A DNA stretch of 64,000 nt from Pseudomonas sp. PICF141 (lineage in GTDB: Bacteria; Pseudomonadota; Gammaproteobacteria; Pseudomonadales; Pseudomonadaceae), in NCBI RefSeq assembly GCF_002286815.1, contig NZ_MUNM01000034.1:1-64000 (forward strand). Direction: 5' to 3'. Each line of letters starts with the position of its first letter. The first letter of the stretch is position 1. Below the pieces are notes generated by a model. It did not search any database. It had not been told where the DNA came from and saw only the letters and a list, made by a program, of their open reading frames with translations. The position numbers were made by a program, and so were the translations under genes. This document shows positions 16,913 through 25,194 of the stretch, one piece after another.

Positions 16913-17271
16913 AGAAGAATCACCGCCCATACCAGCGCGATCATGCTCAACGCCACGAGTTGAGCAGCGCTGCCCATGTCCTTGGCGTTCTTGGACAGTG
17001 GGTGCAACTCAAGGGAAATGCGGTCGATGGCCGCTTCCACCGCCGAATTGAGCAACTCGACAATCAAGGCTAACAGGCAGACAGCAATCAGCAGCGCCTG
17101 CTCGACACGGCTGACGTTGAGGAAGAATGACAGCGGAATCAGGATGGCATTAAGCAATACCAACTGCCGGAAGGCCGCTTCACCGGTGAAGGCTGCGCGC
17201 AAGCCGTCCAGGGAATAGCCGGAGGCGTTGAGGATACGCTTGAGGCCGGTCTGGCCTTTGAAAGGTGACAT
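16909..17271 (-). CDS. dgkA: Diacylglycerol kinase DgkA
   Basis: Small integral inner-membrane kinase (120 aa) that phosphorylates diacylglycerol to phosphatidic acid, recycling the by-product of glycerophosphoryl transfer to periplasmic glucans and lipids. Three membrane helices are visible, and the family signature VELLNSAVEAAIDR is present, as is KNAKDMGSAAQ. It lies downstream of erdR on the same strand with a gap of about 75 nt. Confidence 0.95.
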   Translation of the reverse strand: MSPFKGQTGLKRILNASGYSLDGLRAAFTGEAAFRQLVLLNAILIPLSFFLNVSRVEQALLIAVCLLALIVELLNSAVEAAIDRISLELHPLSKNAKDMGSAAQLVALSMIALVWAVILL

Positions 17272-17347
17272 AAAGTAGGCAACTGATCAAAAAGGAGTGG
17301 GGAAACTAGATGAAGCAAAGTCAAAAAAGCGTGAACACGTAGCGCCC

Positions 17348-17998
17348 TTAGTTACTCGAAATTGACTCAAGTTGTTGCAAGAGCAGCGCTGCCTGAGTCC
17401 GGGTCCGCACATTCAGCTTACGGAAAATGGCCGTGACATGGGCCTTGATCGTCGCTTCGGAAACGTTTAATTCGTAAGCAATCTGCTTGTTCAGCAAACC
17501 TTCACAAACCATGGTCAACACCCGGAATTGCTGAGGTGTCAGGCTGGCAAGACCTTCGCTGGCAGCCTTGGCTTCGGCGGAAACGCTCACCGTTTCAAAG
17601 GCCTGTGGCGGCCAGTAAACATCGCCATCGAGTACCGCGCGTACGGCTTTTTGAATGACATTCAAATCACTGGACTTGGGAATGAAACCGCTGGCGCCGA
17701 ACTCACGGGATTTCACCATGATCGACGCTTCCTCCTGAGCCGACACCATCACCACTGGAATCTGCGGGTACTGCCCACGCAACAGCACCAACCCGGAAAA
17801 ACCGTAAGCCCCCGGCATGTTCAGGTCCAGCAATACCAGATCCCAGTCGGCCTTTTCGTCCAGACGGGTTTCCAGCTCGGCAATGCTCGCCACTTCCACC
17901 AGACGGACATCCGGGCCCAGACCCAGGGTCAACGCTTGATGCAGGGCGCTACGAAAAAGAGGATGGTCATCGGCAATCAGGATTTCGTATGTGGCCAT
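17348..17998 (-). CDS. erdR: LuxR-type response regulator ErdR (CrbR-like)
   Basis: A 216-aa NarL/FixJ-type response regulator. The receiver domain has acidic pocket ADD (9-11), phosphoacceptor Asp in VLLDLNMPG (near residue 57) and KSSDL. The C-terminal LuxR HTH starts LTPQQFRVLTMVCEGLLNKQ and continues VSEATIKAHVTAIFRKL. The P. aeruginosa homologue ErdR/CrbR, also beside dgkA, controls acetyl-CoA synthetase and ethanol/acetate use with the kinase MxtR/CrbS. No kinase gene is in this window. The gap of about 230 bases to the next gene holds no recognised feature. Confidence 0.88.
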   Translation of the reverse strand: MATYEILIADDHPLFRSALHQALTLGLGPDVRLVEVASIAELETRLDEKADWDLVLLDLNMPGAYGFSGLVLLRGQYPQIPVVMVSAQEEASIMVKSREFGASGFIPKSSDLNVIQKAVRAVLDGDVYWPPQAFETVSVSAEAKAASEGLASLTPQQFRVLTMVCEGLLNKQIAYELNVSEATIKAHVTAIFRKLNVRTRTQAALLLQQLESISSN

Positions 17999-18227
17999 TT
18001 TTCAAATGATCCTGTTTTTTATGGGATGCCTGATGCATTTCAGGCCTCGCCAAAACAACTCGAGGTGCAGCCACGCAGCGGCACCAACAGGGCACGTTCA
18101 ACGCCAATTACCTAAAAAAAGCAGCGTTTCAAACTTGGCCGCGCCCTAATCGGCGCCCAGCATGCCCAGCCAAGCCAGGGTGGTCAAGTTGCCAGCAAGC
18201 CTGGTTCTTTTGCAGTATGGGCGATGA

Positions 18228-18971
18228 TCAGAAAATGGCGGGCGCAGCGTGCTGTACAAAGGGCATCAGCTCAGCATGGGCCGGTGTTGCAACATTCATA
18301 TCCAACTGATGTTTAGCGTCCAGGTAATGCTGGCTGAACACATCAAAATAAGCGTCCAGCGCCGACGCAGCGTCTGTATCGCCAGCCAGATCAAGGCACA
18401 GCGCCGCCACTTCGGCCGTGCACAGGTGCTCGCTGCGGGTGGACCTGCGTAACCGGTACCGGGAAAGCTTCTCGGGAAGCAGGCTCAGAATCGGGAACGC
18501 ATCAAAGTAGGGGCTTTTGCGGAATATCTTCCGGGCTTCGGTCCAGGTGGCGTCCAGCAGAATGAACAATGGGCGTTTGGTGCTATCGACTTCGACGCTG
18601 TGGGTAACTCGCTCGGGTTCGACGTATTCGCCCGGAAACACCAAGTATGGCTGCCATTGCGGGTCGGCCAACAGCGCCAGCAATTGTTCATCGATTTCCG
18701 TGCGCGACCAGATGAATGCATGGTTGTCGCGCACCACATCGGCAATCAGCCAGCCGGTATTGCTCGGTTTGAACACTTCTTTATTGGTCATGATCAGGCA
18801 CACACCGCTGCGGGTGTCGACCTGCGGGCGCCAGGCGCACAGGCAGTGGCTCTCGATCACACGGCAGGCCCGGCAACGGGTTGCTCGCCAGCCACGGGCC
18901 TGAATCGGCTTGATACCCTCTTCCTCTCGCTGATCGCGCAAGCGGGCTACGGCGTTGGGGGCGTGGTTCAT
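18228..18971 (-). CDS. tapT: tRNA-uridine aminocarboxypropyltransferase (DTW domain, TapT/YfiP)
   Basis: Transfers a 3-amino-3-carboxypropyl group from SAM to uridine 47 of tRNA (acp3U). The 247-aa protein has an N-terminal zinc-type Cys cluster (CRACRVIESHCLC) and the DTW-family signature LDATWTEARKIFRKSPYF, where DATW carries the D..TW residues. A start at 18971 (MNHAPNAVARLRDQR) aligns with the family; an in-frame ATG at 19022 is possible. Neither has a clear SD. Confidence 0.87.
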   Translation of the reverse strand: MNHAPNAVARLRDQREEEGIKPIQARGWRATRCRACRVIESHCLCAWRPQVDTRSGVCLIMTNKEVFKPSNTGWLIADVVRDNHAFIWSRTEIDEQLLALLADPQWQPYLVFPGEYVEPERVTHSVEVDSTKRPLFILLDATWTEARKIFRKSPYFDAFPILSLLPEKLSRYRLRRSTRSEHLCTAEVAALCLDLAGDTDAASALDAYFDVFSQHYLDAKHQLDMNVATPAHAELMPFVQHAAPAIF

Positions 18972-19160
18972 CGTTGACAACACCGGCAGACAGGAAAACT
19001 CGACACAAACGGTACTCGGCAAGGCAATAAAGGCCAGCAGTTTATCAGAGCAGCCGGCGCAAGCCTGTACCCTCCAGGCGGCCTCCCCTATAATTCGCCG
19101 CCACTGAACGCACAGTCACGTGACGGGTCGAATCACCAGTCACTGAACCAGGAGAGTTTC

Positions 19161-19586
19161 ATGCTGCGCCTTATCGTTCCCACCGCTGCCATTCTGCTGG
19201 CGTCGTCCTTCAATGCTCAGGCTGCTTCCTTGAGTGAGCAGAATCTGAACAAAGAGCTGCGAAACGTCGCCGTACAAAGCAGCGTCGGCACTCCACGGGC
19301 GATCAACGAAGACCTTCTGGATCAGGGTTATACCGTCGAAGGCAATCAGCTGATCAATCATCTGAGCGTTCAGAGCAGCCACGCCGACAAGATGCGCGCC
19401 GATCCGAAAGCCGTGTACTTCCAGCTTGGCGCCTCCGTTTGCAGAAACGAGGGATTCCGCAAGCTGATGGCGAAGGGGGCGGTCATGCGCTACGATTTCA
19501 CCGAAGTGAAAACCAATCGCCCGGTCGGCTCCGCAAGCTTTCAGGAATCGGATTGCCCGAAAGCCACCCCGACGAAGAAGAAATAA
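19161..19586 (+). CDS. Small secreted protein, PA3611-like quorum-regulated family
   Basis: A 141-aa protein with a classical signal peptide (MLRLIVPTAAILLASSFNAQ, cleavage after AQA) and a mature basic domain with two cysteines (SVCRNEGF and ESDCPK), likely disulfide-bonded in the periplasm. Sequence and position resemble P. aeruginosa PA3611, annotated as a quorum-sensing-regulated virulence factor family. That name is inherited, and the molecular function is unknown. Strong SD AGGAGAG upstream of ATG. It abuts the next gene end to end. Confidence 0.75.
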   Translation: MLRLIVPTAAILLASSFNAQAASLSEQNLNKELRNVAVQSSVGTPRAINEDLLDQGYTVEGNQLINHLSVQSSHADKMRADPKAVYFQLGASVCRNEGFRKLMAKGAVMRYDFTEVKTNRPVGSASFQESDCPKATPTKKK

Positions 19587-19781
19587 TCAACGGGCGTTGG
19601 CGCGCCGCTGTTCATCTTCGGCGCGCAGCTCTGCCAACAACGCCTGCAGGTAACGCGAACGTCGCTCTCCGCCCTCCAGACGCCGACAGCACTCCTCTTC
19701 GAGACTCAAATGATTGGTCTCGGCTGATAACTTCAGCAATCGATACAATTGCGCATCGATTTCCAGAGTGATTCTGGGCAT
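19587..19781 (-). CDS. Small Arc-like (ribbon-helix-helix) protein
   Basis: A 64-aa protein. MPRITLEIDAQLYRLLKLSA is an Arc/CopG-type beta-strand then helix; a second, Arg/Glu-rich helix follows (EEECCRRLEGGERRSRYLQA). It may be a DNA-binding ribbon-helix-helix repressor, but this is only a secondary-structure reading. ATG 19781 has GGAGG 8 nt upstream, which rules out the longer frame to 19892. Convergent with the secreted-protein gene with no gap. Confidence 0.6.
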   Translation of the reverse strand: MPRITLEIDAQLYRLLKLSAETNHLSLEEECCRRLEGGERRSRYLQALLAELRAEDEQRRANAR

Positions 19782-20268
19782 GGTTCCCGCCTCCGTGCAC
19801 GCATTGATCATCTTGATCACGCGATTAAATCCCTGAATTACTTGAATGTTACGTCTACCGGTGACGCAAACTTGTCGTGTCACGCCTGTCATCTAGTAAA
19901 TCAGAGCGCAGGACAAACGGCTTGCGTTCAGACGAGCGGTGAAAGCACCTTGCAAATAGTCAATAAGCGATTGCCAGGAAAGACTTTGCGGCGCAATGAT
20001 CAGGCAGCGCAAATCGTTGTGAGGGTCTAAATTCAAAGTGTTCACGTTGATTTTTTTCAGGGCAGAAAAGGGGCTGCCCATTGTGGGTCTTATTGTGCGA
20101 ACGTTTCTTTCATTCAAGGAATAAGCAGAGCCCGTATGGATGGCTCGATTGCAAACGAGTCAAGTGGAGCGCCCAGGCAAGGGCTTGGGCAGACAGCGAC
20201 ACAAGGGGTGTCGCGGCACCGACGATTGTTTTGTCGGGCCAAGGGTTCTGTGCAGAAGGAGAAGTTGA
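19782..20268 (+). other. Gene-free interval with a structured leader of the LOG-family gene
   Basis: No convincing gene. The plus-strand half is rich in stems: GGGCAG/CTGCCC (about 20059-20079), GCTCG-ATTGCAAA-CGAGT (about 20146-20160), GCCC/GGGC (20171-20190), GCGACAC-AAGGG-GTGTCGC (20196-20214), CCGAC/GTCGG (20219-20237). SD AAGGAGAAG follows, just before ATG 20269. Probably the 5' UTR of the downstream gene. Confidence 0.4.
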
Positions 20269-21387
20269 ATGCCTTACCAACCGAATGACCTCCTAAGCCG
20301 TCATTTTCAAGAAAGCGGCCACGACCTCACCAGCAAGGTCGAAGAACAACTCAACCTGGTTTCCCCCAATAGCCCCAACATCCCGATTTACCGCGACATG
20401 ATCCTGACTGTGCTGCGCATGGCCCAGGAAGATCACAACCGCTGGAATGCCAAGATCACCCTGCAAACCCTACGCGAACTCGAACATGCCTTCCGTGTGT
20501 TGGAGCAGTTCAAGGGGCGACGCAAAGTCACCGTTTTCGGCTCGGCCCGCACGCCGATAGAACACCCACTGTATGGTTTGGCGCGGGAGCTTGGCGCCGC
20601 TCTGGCGCGCTCGGACATGATGGTCATCACCGGTGCCGGCGGCGGCATCATGGCGGCAGCCCACGAAGGTGCAGGCCTGGAACACAGCCTGGGATTCAAT
20701 ATCACCCTGCCTTTCGAGCAGCATGCCAATCCCACGGTCAATGGCACCGGGAATCTGCTGCCCTTCCACTTTTTCTTTACCCGCAAGCTGTTCTTCGTCA
20801 AGGAGGCCGATGCGCTGGTCCTGTGCCCGGGCGGCTTCGGTACGCTGGATGAAGCACTGGAAGTGCTGACTCTGATACAGACCGGCAAGAGTCCGCTGGT
20901 GCCCGTGGTGCTACTGGATGCGCCGGGCGGCAAATTCTGGCAAGGCGCGCTGGACTTCATTCACCATCAACTGGAGGAAAATCGCTACATCCTGCCGACT
21001 GACATGAAGCTGTTGAGTCTGGTCTACAGTGCCGAAGAGGCCGTGGAGCAGATCAATCAGTTCTACAGCAATTTCCACTCCAGCCGCTGGCTCAAGCATC
21101 AGTTCGTGATTCGCATGAACCACAAACTCAGCGATCGGGCGCTGGAACACATGCAGAAGGCATTCGCCGACCTGTGCCTGAGCGATCACTTCCATCAGCA
21201 TGCCTACAATGGCGAGGAGCACGACGAACCGCAGTTCAGCCATCTGGCGCGACTTTCCTTCACCTTCAACGCCCGCGATCATGGCCGTCTGCGGGAATTG
21301 GTGGATTACATCAATCTGCCGGAAAATTGGGCCCAATCCAAACCCCAGGCGCAACAACGCGCGCGTGAGCCATTCAAGGTGACGTGA
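20269..21387 (+). CDS. LOG-family (TIGR00730) nucleotide phosphoribohydrolase-like protein
   Basis: A 372-aa protein. A Rossmann-type core (KVTVFGSART, VITGAGGGIMAAAHEGAG) carries the LOG/lysine-decarboxylase-like signature PGGFGTLDE, which marks enzymes hydrolysing nucleoside 5'-monophosphates to base and ribose-5-phosphate (as in LonG/PpnN). An N-terminal extension of about 90 residues and a C-terminal extension (RMNHKLSDRALEHMQKAFAD) distinguish it from the 190-aa cytokinin-activating type. Substrate undetermined. Strong SD AAGGAG. Ends at the bidirectional terminator shared with recX. Confidence 0.8.
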   Translation: MPYQPNDLLSRHFQESGHDLTSKVEEQLNLVSPNSPNIPIYRDMILTVLRMAQEDHNRWNAKITLQTLRELEHAFRVLEQFKGRRKVTVFGSARTPIEHPLYGLARELGAALARSDMMVITGAGGGIMAAAHEGAGLEHSLGFNITLPFEQHANPTVNGTGNLLPFHFFFTRKLFFVKEADALVLCPGGFGTLDEALEVLTLIQTGKSPLVPVVLLDAPGGKFWQGALDFIHHQLEENRYILPTDMKLLSLVYSAEEAVEQINQFYSNFHSSRWLKHQFVIRMNHKLSDRALEHMQKAFADLCLSDHFHQHAYNGEEHDEPQFSHLARLSFTFNARDHGRLRELVDYINLPENWAQSKPQAQQRAREPFKVT

Positions 21388-21390
21388 GGC

Positions 21391-21433
21391 AAAAAAAAAC
21401 GGCCCGCTATCGAAATAGCGGGCCGTTTTATTT
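21391..21433. terminator. Bidirectional terminator between LOG-family gene and recX
   Basis: An 11-bp stem ACGGCCCGCTAT/ATAGCGGGCCGT with loop CGAA, an A-run on the left and TTTTATTTA on the right, ending both convergent transcripts. It runs up to the recX stop. Confidence 0.9.
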
Positions 21434-21899
21434 AATCGTCCATCCCTCGGCCACTGAACAAGCGACTGATCATTTCCATGGAATATCCCCGATAATTCAG
21501 GAACCTGCACTGTTTGGCACGTTCCCGGGCATCTATCGGTAAATGCCCGGAAAATTTGCGCCGCCAGGTGTCTTCCAGTTGTTCCTGCCAGTTGATACCG
21601 CTCTCGCGCAAAGCGAGTTCGATGTCAGTACGTTGCAGGCCGCGCTGACTCAACTCTTCGCGAATTCGCAAAGGGCCATAACCGGAACGGGCACGATAGG
21701 AAACGAAGCTCTCGAGGTAACGGGATTCGGACAACAGACCCTCTTCCGTCAAGCGGTCGAGCGCTGTGTCGATCATTTCAGGGAGGGCGCCGCGCTGACG
21801 CAGTTTACGCGTCAGCTCGACTCGACCATGCTCGCGTCGCGCGAGCAGGTCCATTGCGGTTCGCCGCACCGCGACGAGTGTATCGAGTACGGCGGTCAT
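21432..21899 (-). CDS. recX: RecA regulator RecX
   Basis: A 155-aa helical protein that caps and inhibits growing RecA filaments. The RecX repeats are visible: [71 protein letters not shown]. It starts 8 nt after the recA stop, so it is co-transcribed with recA and SOS-induced. Confidence 0.94.
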   Translation of the reverse strand: MTAVLDTLVAVRRTAMDLLARREHGRVELTRKLRQRGALPEMIDTALDRLTEEGLLSESRYLESFVSYRARSGYGPLRIREELSQRGLQRTDIELALRESGINWQEQLEDTWRRKFSGHLPIDARERAKQCRFLNYRGYSMEMISRLFSGRGMDD

Positions 21900-21907
21900 C
21901 GGATCAA

Positions 21908-22960
21908 TCAGATATCAGCGTCAGCCATGTCATCAGCCGTCTCTTGGATTGGCGATGCTTTGGCGTCCGGCGCTGGGGTCAGCAACTTGTCACGCAGTTG
22001 CTTCTCGAGCTTGGCGGCGATTTCCGGATTGTCTGCCAGGAACTTGGCCGAGTTAGCCTTACCCTGACCGATCTTGGTGCCTTCATAGGCATACCAGGCG
22101 CCGGACTTCTCAACGAAACCATGCAGCACACCCAGGTCGATCATCTCACCATTGAGGTAGATGCCCTTGCCGTAAAGAATCTGGAACTCGGCCTGACGGA
22201 ACGGCGAAGCCACCTTGTTCTTTACGACTTTGACACGAGTTTCGCTACCGACAACTTCATCACCTTCTTTCACCGCGCCTGTACGGCGGATATCCAGACG
22301 AACCGATGCGTAGAACTTCAGCGCGTTACCCCCGGTGGTGGTTTCCGGGCTGCCGAACATTACACCGATTTTCATACGGATCTGGTTGATGAAGATCACC
22401 AGGCAGTTGGCGTTCTTGATGTTACCGGTGATTTTACGCAGCGCCTGGGACATCAGACGGGCTTGCAGGCCCACGTGCATGTCACCCATTTCGCCTTCGA
22501 TTTCAGCCTTTGGCACCAGAGCGGCCACGGAGTCGACGATGATCACGTCAACCGCGTTGGAACGCACCAGCATGTCGGTGATTTCCAGGGCCTGCTCGCC
22601 GGTGTCCGGCTGGGAAACCAGCAGGTCGTCGACGTTGACGCCCAGTTTGCCGGCGTACTCAGGATCAAGAGCGTGTTCGGCGTCGACGAATGCGCAGGTC
22701 GCGCCGGCTTTTTGAGCCTGGGCGATCACCGACAGTGTCAGGGTGGTTTTACCGGAGGATTCAGGACCGTAGATTTCAACGATACGGCCTTTTGGCAGAC
22801 CGCCAATGCCGAGCGCGATGTCCAGACCCAGAGAGCCAGTGGAAATAGCCGGGATCGCCTGACGGTCCTGATCGCCCATACGCATTACGGCACCCTTGCC
22901 GAATTGACGTTCGATCTGACCCAGGGCCGCAGCCAAGGCTTTCTTCTTGTTGTCGTCCAT
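21908..22960 (-). CDS. recA: Recombinase RecA
   Basis: A 350-aa ATP-dependent strand-exchange protein and co-protease for LexA and phage-type repressors. It has Walker [10 protein letters not shown] (about residues 66-74), Walker [11 protein letters not shown], and the acidic C-terminal tail ADDMADADI. The start at 22960 (MDDNKKKAL) follows GAGGA at 5 nt. A LexA box lies about 40 nt upstream. The product may also act on the S24 repressor encoded at 25531-26274. Confidence 0.98.
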   Translation of the reverse strand: MDDNKKKALAAALGQIERQFGKGAVMRMGDQDRQAIPAISTGSLGLDIALGIGGLPKGRIVEIYGPESSGKTTLTLSVIAQAQKAGATCAFVDAEHALDPEYAGKLGVNVDDLLVSQPDTGEQALEITDMLVRSNAVDVIIVDSVAALVPKAEIEGEMGDMHVGLQARLMSQALRKITGNIKNANCLVIFINQIRMKIGVMFGSPETTTGGNALKFYASVRLDIRRTGAVKEGDEVVGSETRVKVVKNKVASPFRQAEFQILYGKGIYLNGEMIDLGVLHGFVEKSGAWYAYEGTKIGQGKANSAKFLADNPEIAAKLEKQLRDKLLTPAPDAKASPIQETADDMADADI

Positions 22961-23000
22961 TAAAGTCCTCACGTAATCAATAAGGCCTGACGGCCAACAC

Positions 23001-23016
23001 CTGTATAAGTAGCCAG
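23001..23016 (-). promoter_or_regulatory. LexA (SOS) box of recA
   Basis: On the minus strand CTG-GCTACTTATA-CAG, exactly CTG-N10-CAG, 41 nt before the recA start. This places recA-recX under SOS control. Confidence 0.85.
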
Positions 23017-23043
23017 TATTATTCCACAGCGTTTCAGGATCGC

Positions 23044-23544
23044 CTACCCCTGATTTGAGATTTCTCCAGCGGCATGGCGCAGCAGCCCCTCTAGCGCGGC
23101 CTTCACCGTTTGTCGGCGGACCTCGTCACGGTTACCGGCAAAGTACTGCACCTCGCTGAACACCTGCTCACCGACGCCCCAGGCCAGCCAAACCGTGCCC
23201 ACAGGCTTGCTCGGCGAACCGCCATCCGGCCCCGCCACACCGCTAACGGCCACGGCAAAACGCGCCCGGCTTTTTTCCTGCGCGCCGCGGACCATGGCCT
23301 CGACCACCTCCCGACTGACCGCACCAACGGTCGAAAACAATTCGGCAGGGACATCCAGTTGCTGGGTTTTCTGACGGTTGGAGTACGTAACGTAACCTGC
23401 CTCGAACCAGGCCGAACTCCCTGGAATACGGGTGATCGCCTCGGCAATCCCACCACCGGTACAGGATTCGGCCGTGGTGACGTGGGCATTGAGAACCTGC
23501 AAGCGTCTGCCAAGTTCAGCGGCCAGCTGAGTGATATCTTTCAC
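23044..23544 (-). CDS. pncC: Nicotinamide-nucleotide amidase (PncC/CinA C-terminal domain)
   Basis: Deamidates NMN to nicotinate mononucleotide in the NAD salvage cycle. The 166-aa protein is the stand-alone amidase without the N-terminal CinA domain. The catalytic Ser is in [10 protein letters not shown], and [24 protein letters not shown] and [10 protein letters not shown] are family motifs. GTG at 23544 is chosen because GGAG lies 6 nt before it and homologues begin here; the frame from 23595 adds an unsupported tail. In related genomes this gene (cinA) is the left border of the tailocin locus. Confidence 0.9.
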   Translation of the reverse strand: MKDITQLAAELGRRLQVLNAHVTTAESCTGGGIAEAITRIPGSSAWFEAGYVTYSNRQKTQQLDVPAELFSTVGAVSREVVEAMVRGAQEKSRARFAVAVSGVAGPDGGSPSKPVGTVWLAWGVGEQVFSEVQYFAGNRDEVRRQTVKAALEGLLRHAAGEISNQG

Positions 23545-23624
23545 GGCTCTCTCCTGATCGAGCGGAATGAGGCCTACCGTACACGAGCCGATCACGCTTG
23601 CAAGGTTCAGAATCGATCAAAATG

Positions 23625-23920
23625 TTAGGGAGCGAGGGCTCTGACATGGGCCTGACACGCCTGCAGGGCAATCAGTCCGCTATCGCCTGCGTCGGTGATG
23701 GCGATAATTCGTTGAGCATGCACCGGGGGCTCGCTACGTCGCGACTGCCACTGTCAACTGGTCGAGTTTCTCGGCCTGCAACCCGTTCCGCCAGTTGCCG
23801 GCCATAAAGCCAGTCCTGCAGTCGCCAGGCCAGCGCCGCCGAGCCGCCGGCCAACACAACCGGAAACACAACAACGCCAATGATGCGGTAAGACATCAGG
23901 ATCAAACCGAAGGCTGGCAT
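23625..23920 (-). pseudogene. Rz-like spanin gene, frameshifted
   Basis: From ATG 23920, MPAFGLILMSYRIIGVVVFP leads into one membrane helix and a basic stretch DWLYGRQLAERVAGRET typical of phage Rz proteins, but the frame stops at 23672 after about 82 codons. The sequence continues sensibly in another frame as EPPVHAQRIIAITDAGDSG, then LIALQACQAHVRALAP, ending at TAA 23625-23627. The switch lies near a GCGAGC run (about 23738), consistent with loss of 4 nt from an AGCGAGC tandem. It overlaps the endolysin 3' end by 19 nt with a GAGGG SD, as expected of a lysis cassette. Rz identity and frameshift are inferences. Confidence 0.5.
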
Positions 23921-24444
23921 AACACCGCCCTCGCCCGCGCCCAGAGATGCAAGCGATCGTGCAAACCGTTCAGGCCGCCGTTGATGCGGCGGGTGATGCT
24001 GTTGAACTGGTCGCGGTCGGCCAGTTCATTGAAGCCATTTTGCTCCCAGAACCAGGCAGCCGATTCAGCGGCCCACCGGGGCTTTTCCAGAAGTTCTGGC
24101 AAAAACAGCAAACGATCATCACCGAAGAGTCCGAGACTGCACTGACGGTAATTGTCGCGACCCGTGATCTGAATCAGGCCTCGGCCACGGTATTTTTGAC
24201 CGTCGCCGTCGGGCTCTGGCGTATTACCCAAGCGCATAGCCAGTGCGTATTGAGCGCAGCCCAACTCACGTATGTACTGCAACTGCCCCGACTCATGACC
24301 GACTTGCGCAAGGAACGCAGCGATGCGTTTCGGGGTATTGATGTTGCGGTGGTTCATGGCGATGTTGAGCGCAGAAATGAAAACGCCTGCTTGGGAGCTG
24401 GCGTTGGGCATAACGATCTGTAGTTGTTGCTGCGTAACGGTCAT
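23902..24444 (-). CDS. Phage-type endolysin (glycoside hydrolase family 19)
   Basis: A 180-aa peptidoglycan hydrolase without signal peptide, so it needs a holin to reach the wall. GH19 features: catalytic Glu51 in AAFLAQVGHESGQLQYIRE with a second Glu at 60, then KYRGRGLIQITGRDNYR and FNSITRRINGG. SD GGAGG lies 4 nt before ATG. It belongs to the lysis module at the pncC-mutS locus where R-tailocins usually reside. Confidence 0.88.
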   Translation of the reverse strand: MTVTQQQLQIVMPNASSQAGVFISALNIAMNHRNINTPKRIAAFLAQVGHESGQLQYIRELGCAQYALAMRLGNTPEPDGDGQKYRGRGLIQITGRDNYRQCSLGLFGDDRLLFLPELLEKPRWAAESAAWFWEQNGFNELADRDQFNSITRRINGGLNGLHDRLHLWARARAVLCQPSV

Positions 24445-24530
24445 ATAGCCTCCAGAATGCCGGCGGCGACTCGATCTACAAGACTTGGGCAGTGATCACG
24501 CAGTTGGTCAATCAGTGGAATGATCTTCAT
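24441..24530 (-). CDS. 29-codon remnant resembling the start of a phage tail-terminator protein
   Basis: MKIIPLIDQLRDHCPSLVDR then VAAGILEAI and stop. The first about 25 residues resemble the N-terminus of prophage tail-terminator proteins I recall (MK(I/L)xPLIxxLRxxCPxxxxRV), which are normally about 150 aa. The stop overlaps the endolysin ATG (ATGA). It could be a deletion scar joining a tail gene to the endolysin, or a coupled leader peptide. Confidence 0.35.
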   Translation of the reverse strand: MKIIPLIDQLRDHCPSLVDRVAAGILEAI

Positions 24531-24544
24531 CGTTTTCACCGGGT

Positions 24545-24571
24545 AATAAAACCCCGCTTGAGTGCGGGTTT
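24545..24571 (-). terminator. Intrinsic terminator downstream of the holin gene
   Basis: On the minus strand AACCCGC-ACTCAA-GCGGGGTTTTATT. A second, weaker stem ACCCGC/GCGGGT lies at 24597-24614. Both sit between holin and endolysin, so lysis genes may be expressed in steps. Confidence 0.65.
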
Positions 24572-24661
24572 GAGTGAAAGGTACTGGCCGTGGGAAACCC
24601 GCGTCCGTGCGGGTCGGATGCCGGTAGGCATCGCTGCTCGCCATTCCATTGGGCTTTGTAT

Positions 24662-25009
24662 TCAGTGATCCTGGCGGGTATCTGGCGGCGGCACTTCGCA
24701 AACGCCAATCCGCTTGGCCGCCCAGCGCTCATAAAGGCCGATGGCGACATCCGCTCCGGCCATCGCCGTCAGACAACCGAACGCCCCTGCTGCCCAGATC
24801 GACATGCCGGCGGCGTACAGCAGCATGATGGCCGAGACCCCGCAGATCATGCAGGCCCCGGAGCGCAGCGCCAGGCGTCGCAGCAGCGACCAGCCACGGG
24901 CGCCCTCCTTGTCGGCGCGCCACATTTCGCCGGACACCCCGCCCACCAGGGCGAGAACGATGACCAGCCAGATCGGCATGTCCAGCAACGCTTGTTGCTC
25001 GTTTGTCAT
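24662..25009 (-). CDS. Phage holin family protein
   Basis: A 115-aa membrane protein with three predicted helices (MPIWLVIVLALVGGVSGEMW, SGACMICGVSAIMLLYAAGM, IWAAGAFGCLTAMAGADVAI) and a basic C-terminus. It matches holins I recall from Pseudomonas tailocin and prophage lysis modules. It would open the inner membrane for the endolysin encoded 220 nt downstream. ATG 25009 has AGGAGG at 6 nt. A small upstream frame ends in an ATGA overlap with it. Confidence 0.78.
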   Translation of the reverse strand: MTNEQQALLDMPIWLVIVLALVGGVSGEMWRADKEGARGWSLLRRLALRSGACMICGVSAIMLLYAAGMSIWAAGAFGCLTAMAGADVAIGLYERWAAKRIGVCEVPPPDTRQDH

Positions 25010-25194
25010 GTCACGCCTCCTGGGGGTGATTGATGAGTGATGTGTGTTGGGATAAAGCGATGTCTCTTGAGGTCGGCATTCCAAAAAGCCCGGTTGCCCA
25101 GGCTTTTCAGTAATGCGGTCCTTCGCCTTCCTTTAATCCTGTGTACAAAAAAGGAAGCTGACCTTTCAGCGCTACTGGCGCGGTACGAGTCCAT
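25006..25194 (-). CDS. Possible small ORF translationally coupled to the holin
   Basis: 62 codons, very basic (MDSYRASSAERSASFFVHRI and onward), no recognised domain. It begins directly after the stop of another short frame (TGAATG) and ends in an ATGA overlap with the holin start. A terminator hairpin (25083-25107) lies inside it. The coupling geometry is the only argument for it, and it may be a non-coding leader. Confidence 0.25.
   Translation of the reverse strand: MDSYRASSAERSASFFVHRIKGRRRTALLKSLGNRAFWNADLKRHRFIPTHITHQSPPGGVT
25083..25107 (-). terminator. Terminator-like hairpin ahead of the holin gene
   Basis: Minus strand: AAAAGCCTGG-GCAA-CCGGGCTTTTT, a 10-bp stem with one U-G pair and a T-run. 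It lies between the lysis promoter (25371-25399) and the holin, so it could attenuate or need antitermination. Confidence 0.65.

Noticed and set aside
17999-18227. Possible small RNA between erdR and tapT
   Set aside because: No convincing promoter plus terminator pair and no known sRNA sequence recognised; left unannotated.
20081-20296. 71-codon plus-strand frame before the LOG-family gene
   Set aside because: Overlaps the start of the LOG-family gene in another frame and lies in the stem-rich leader; no SD or domain.
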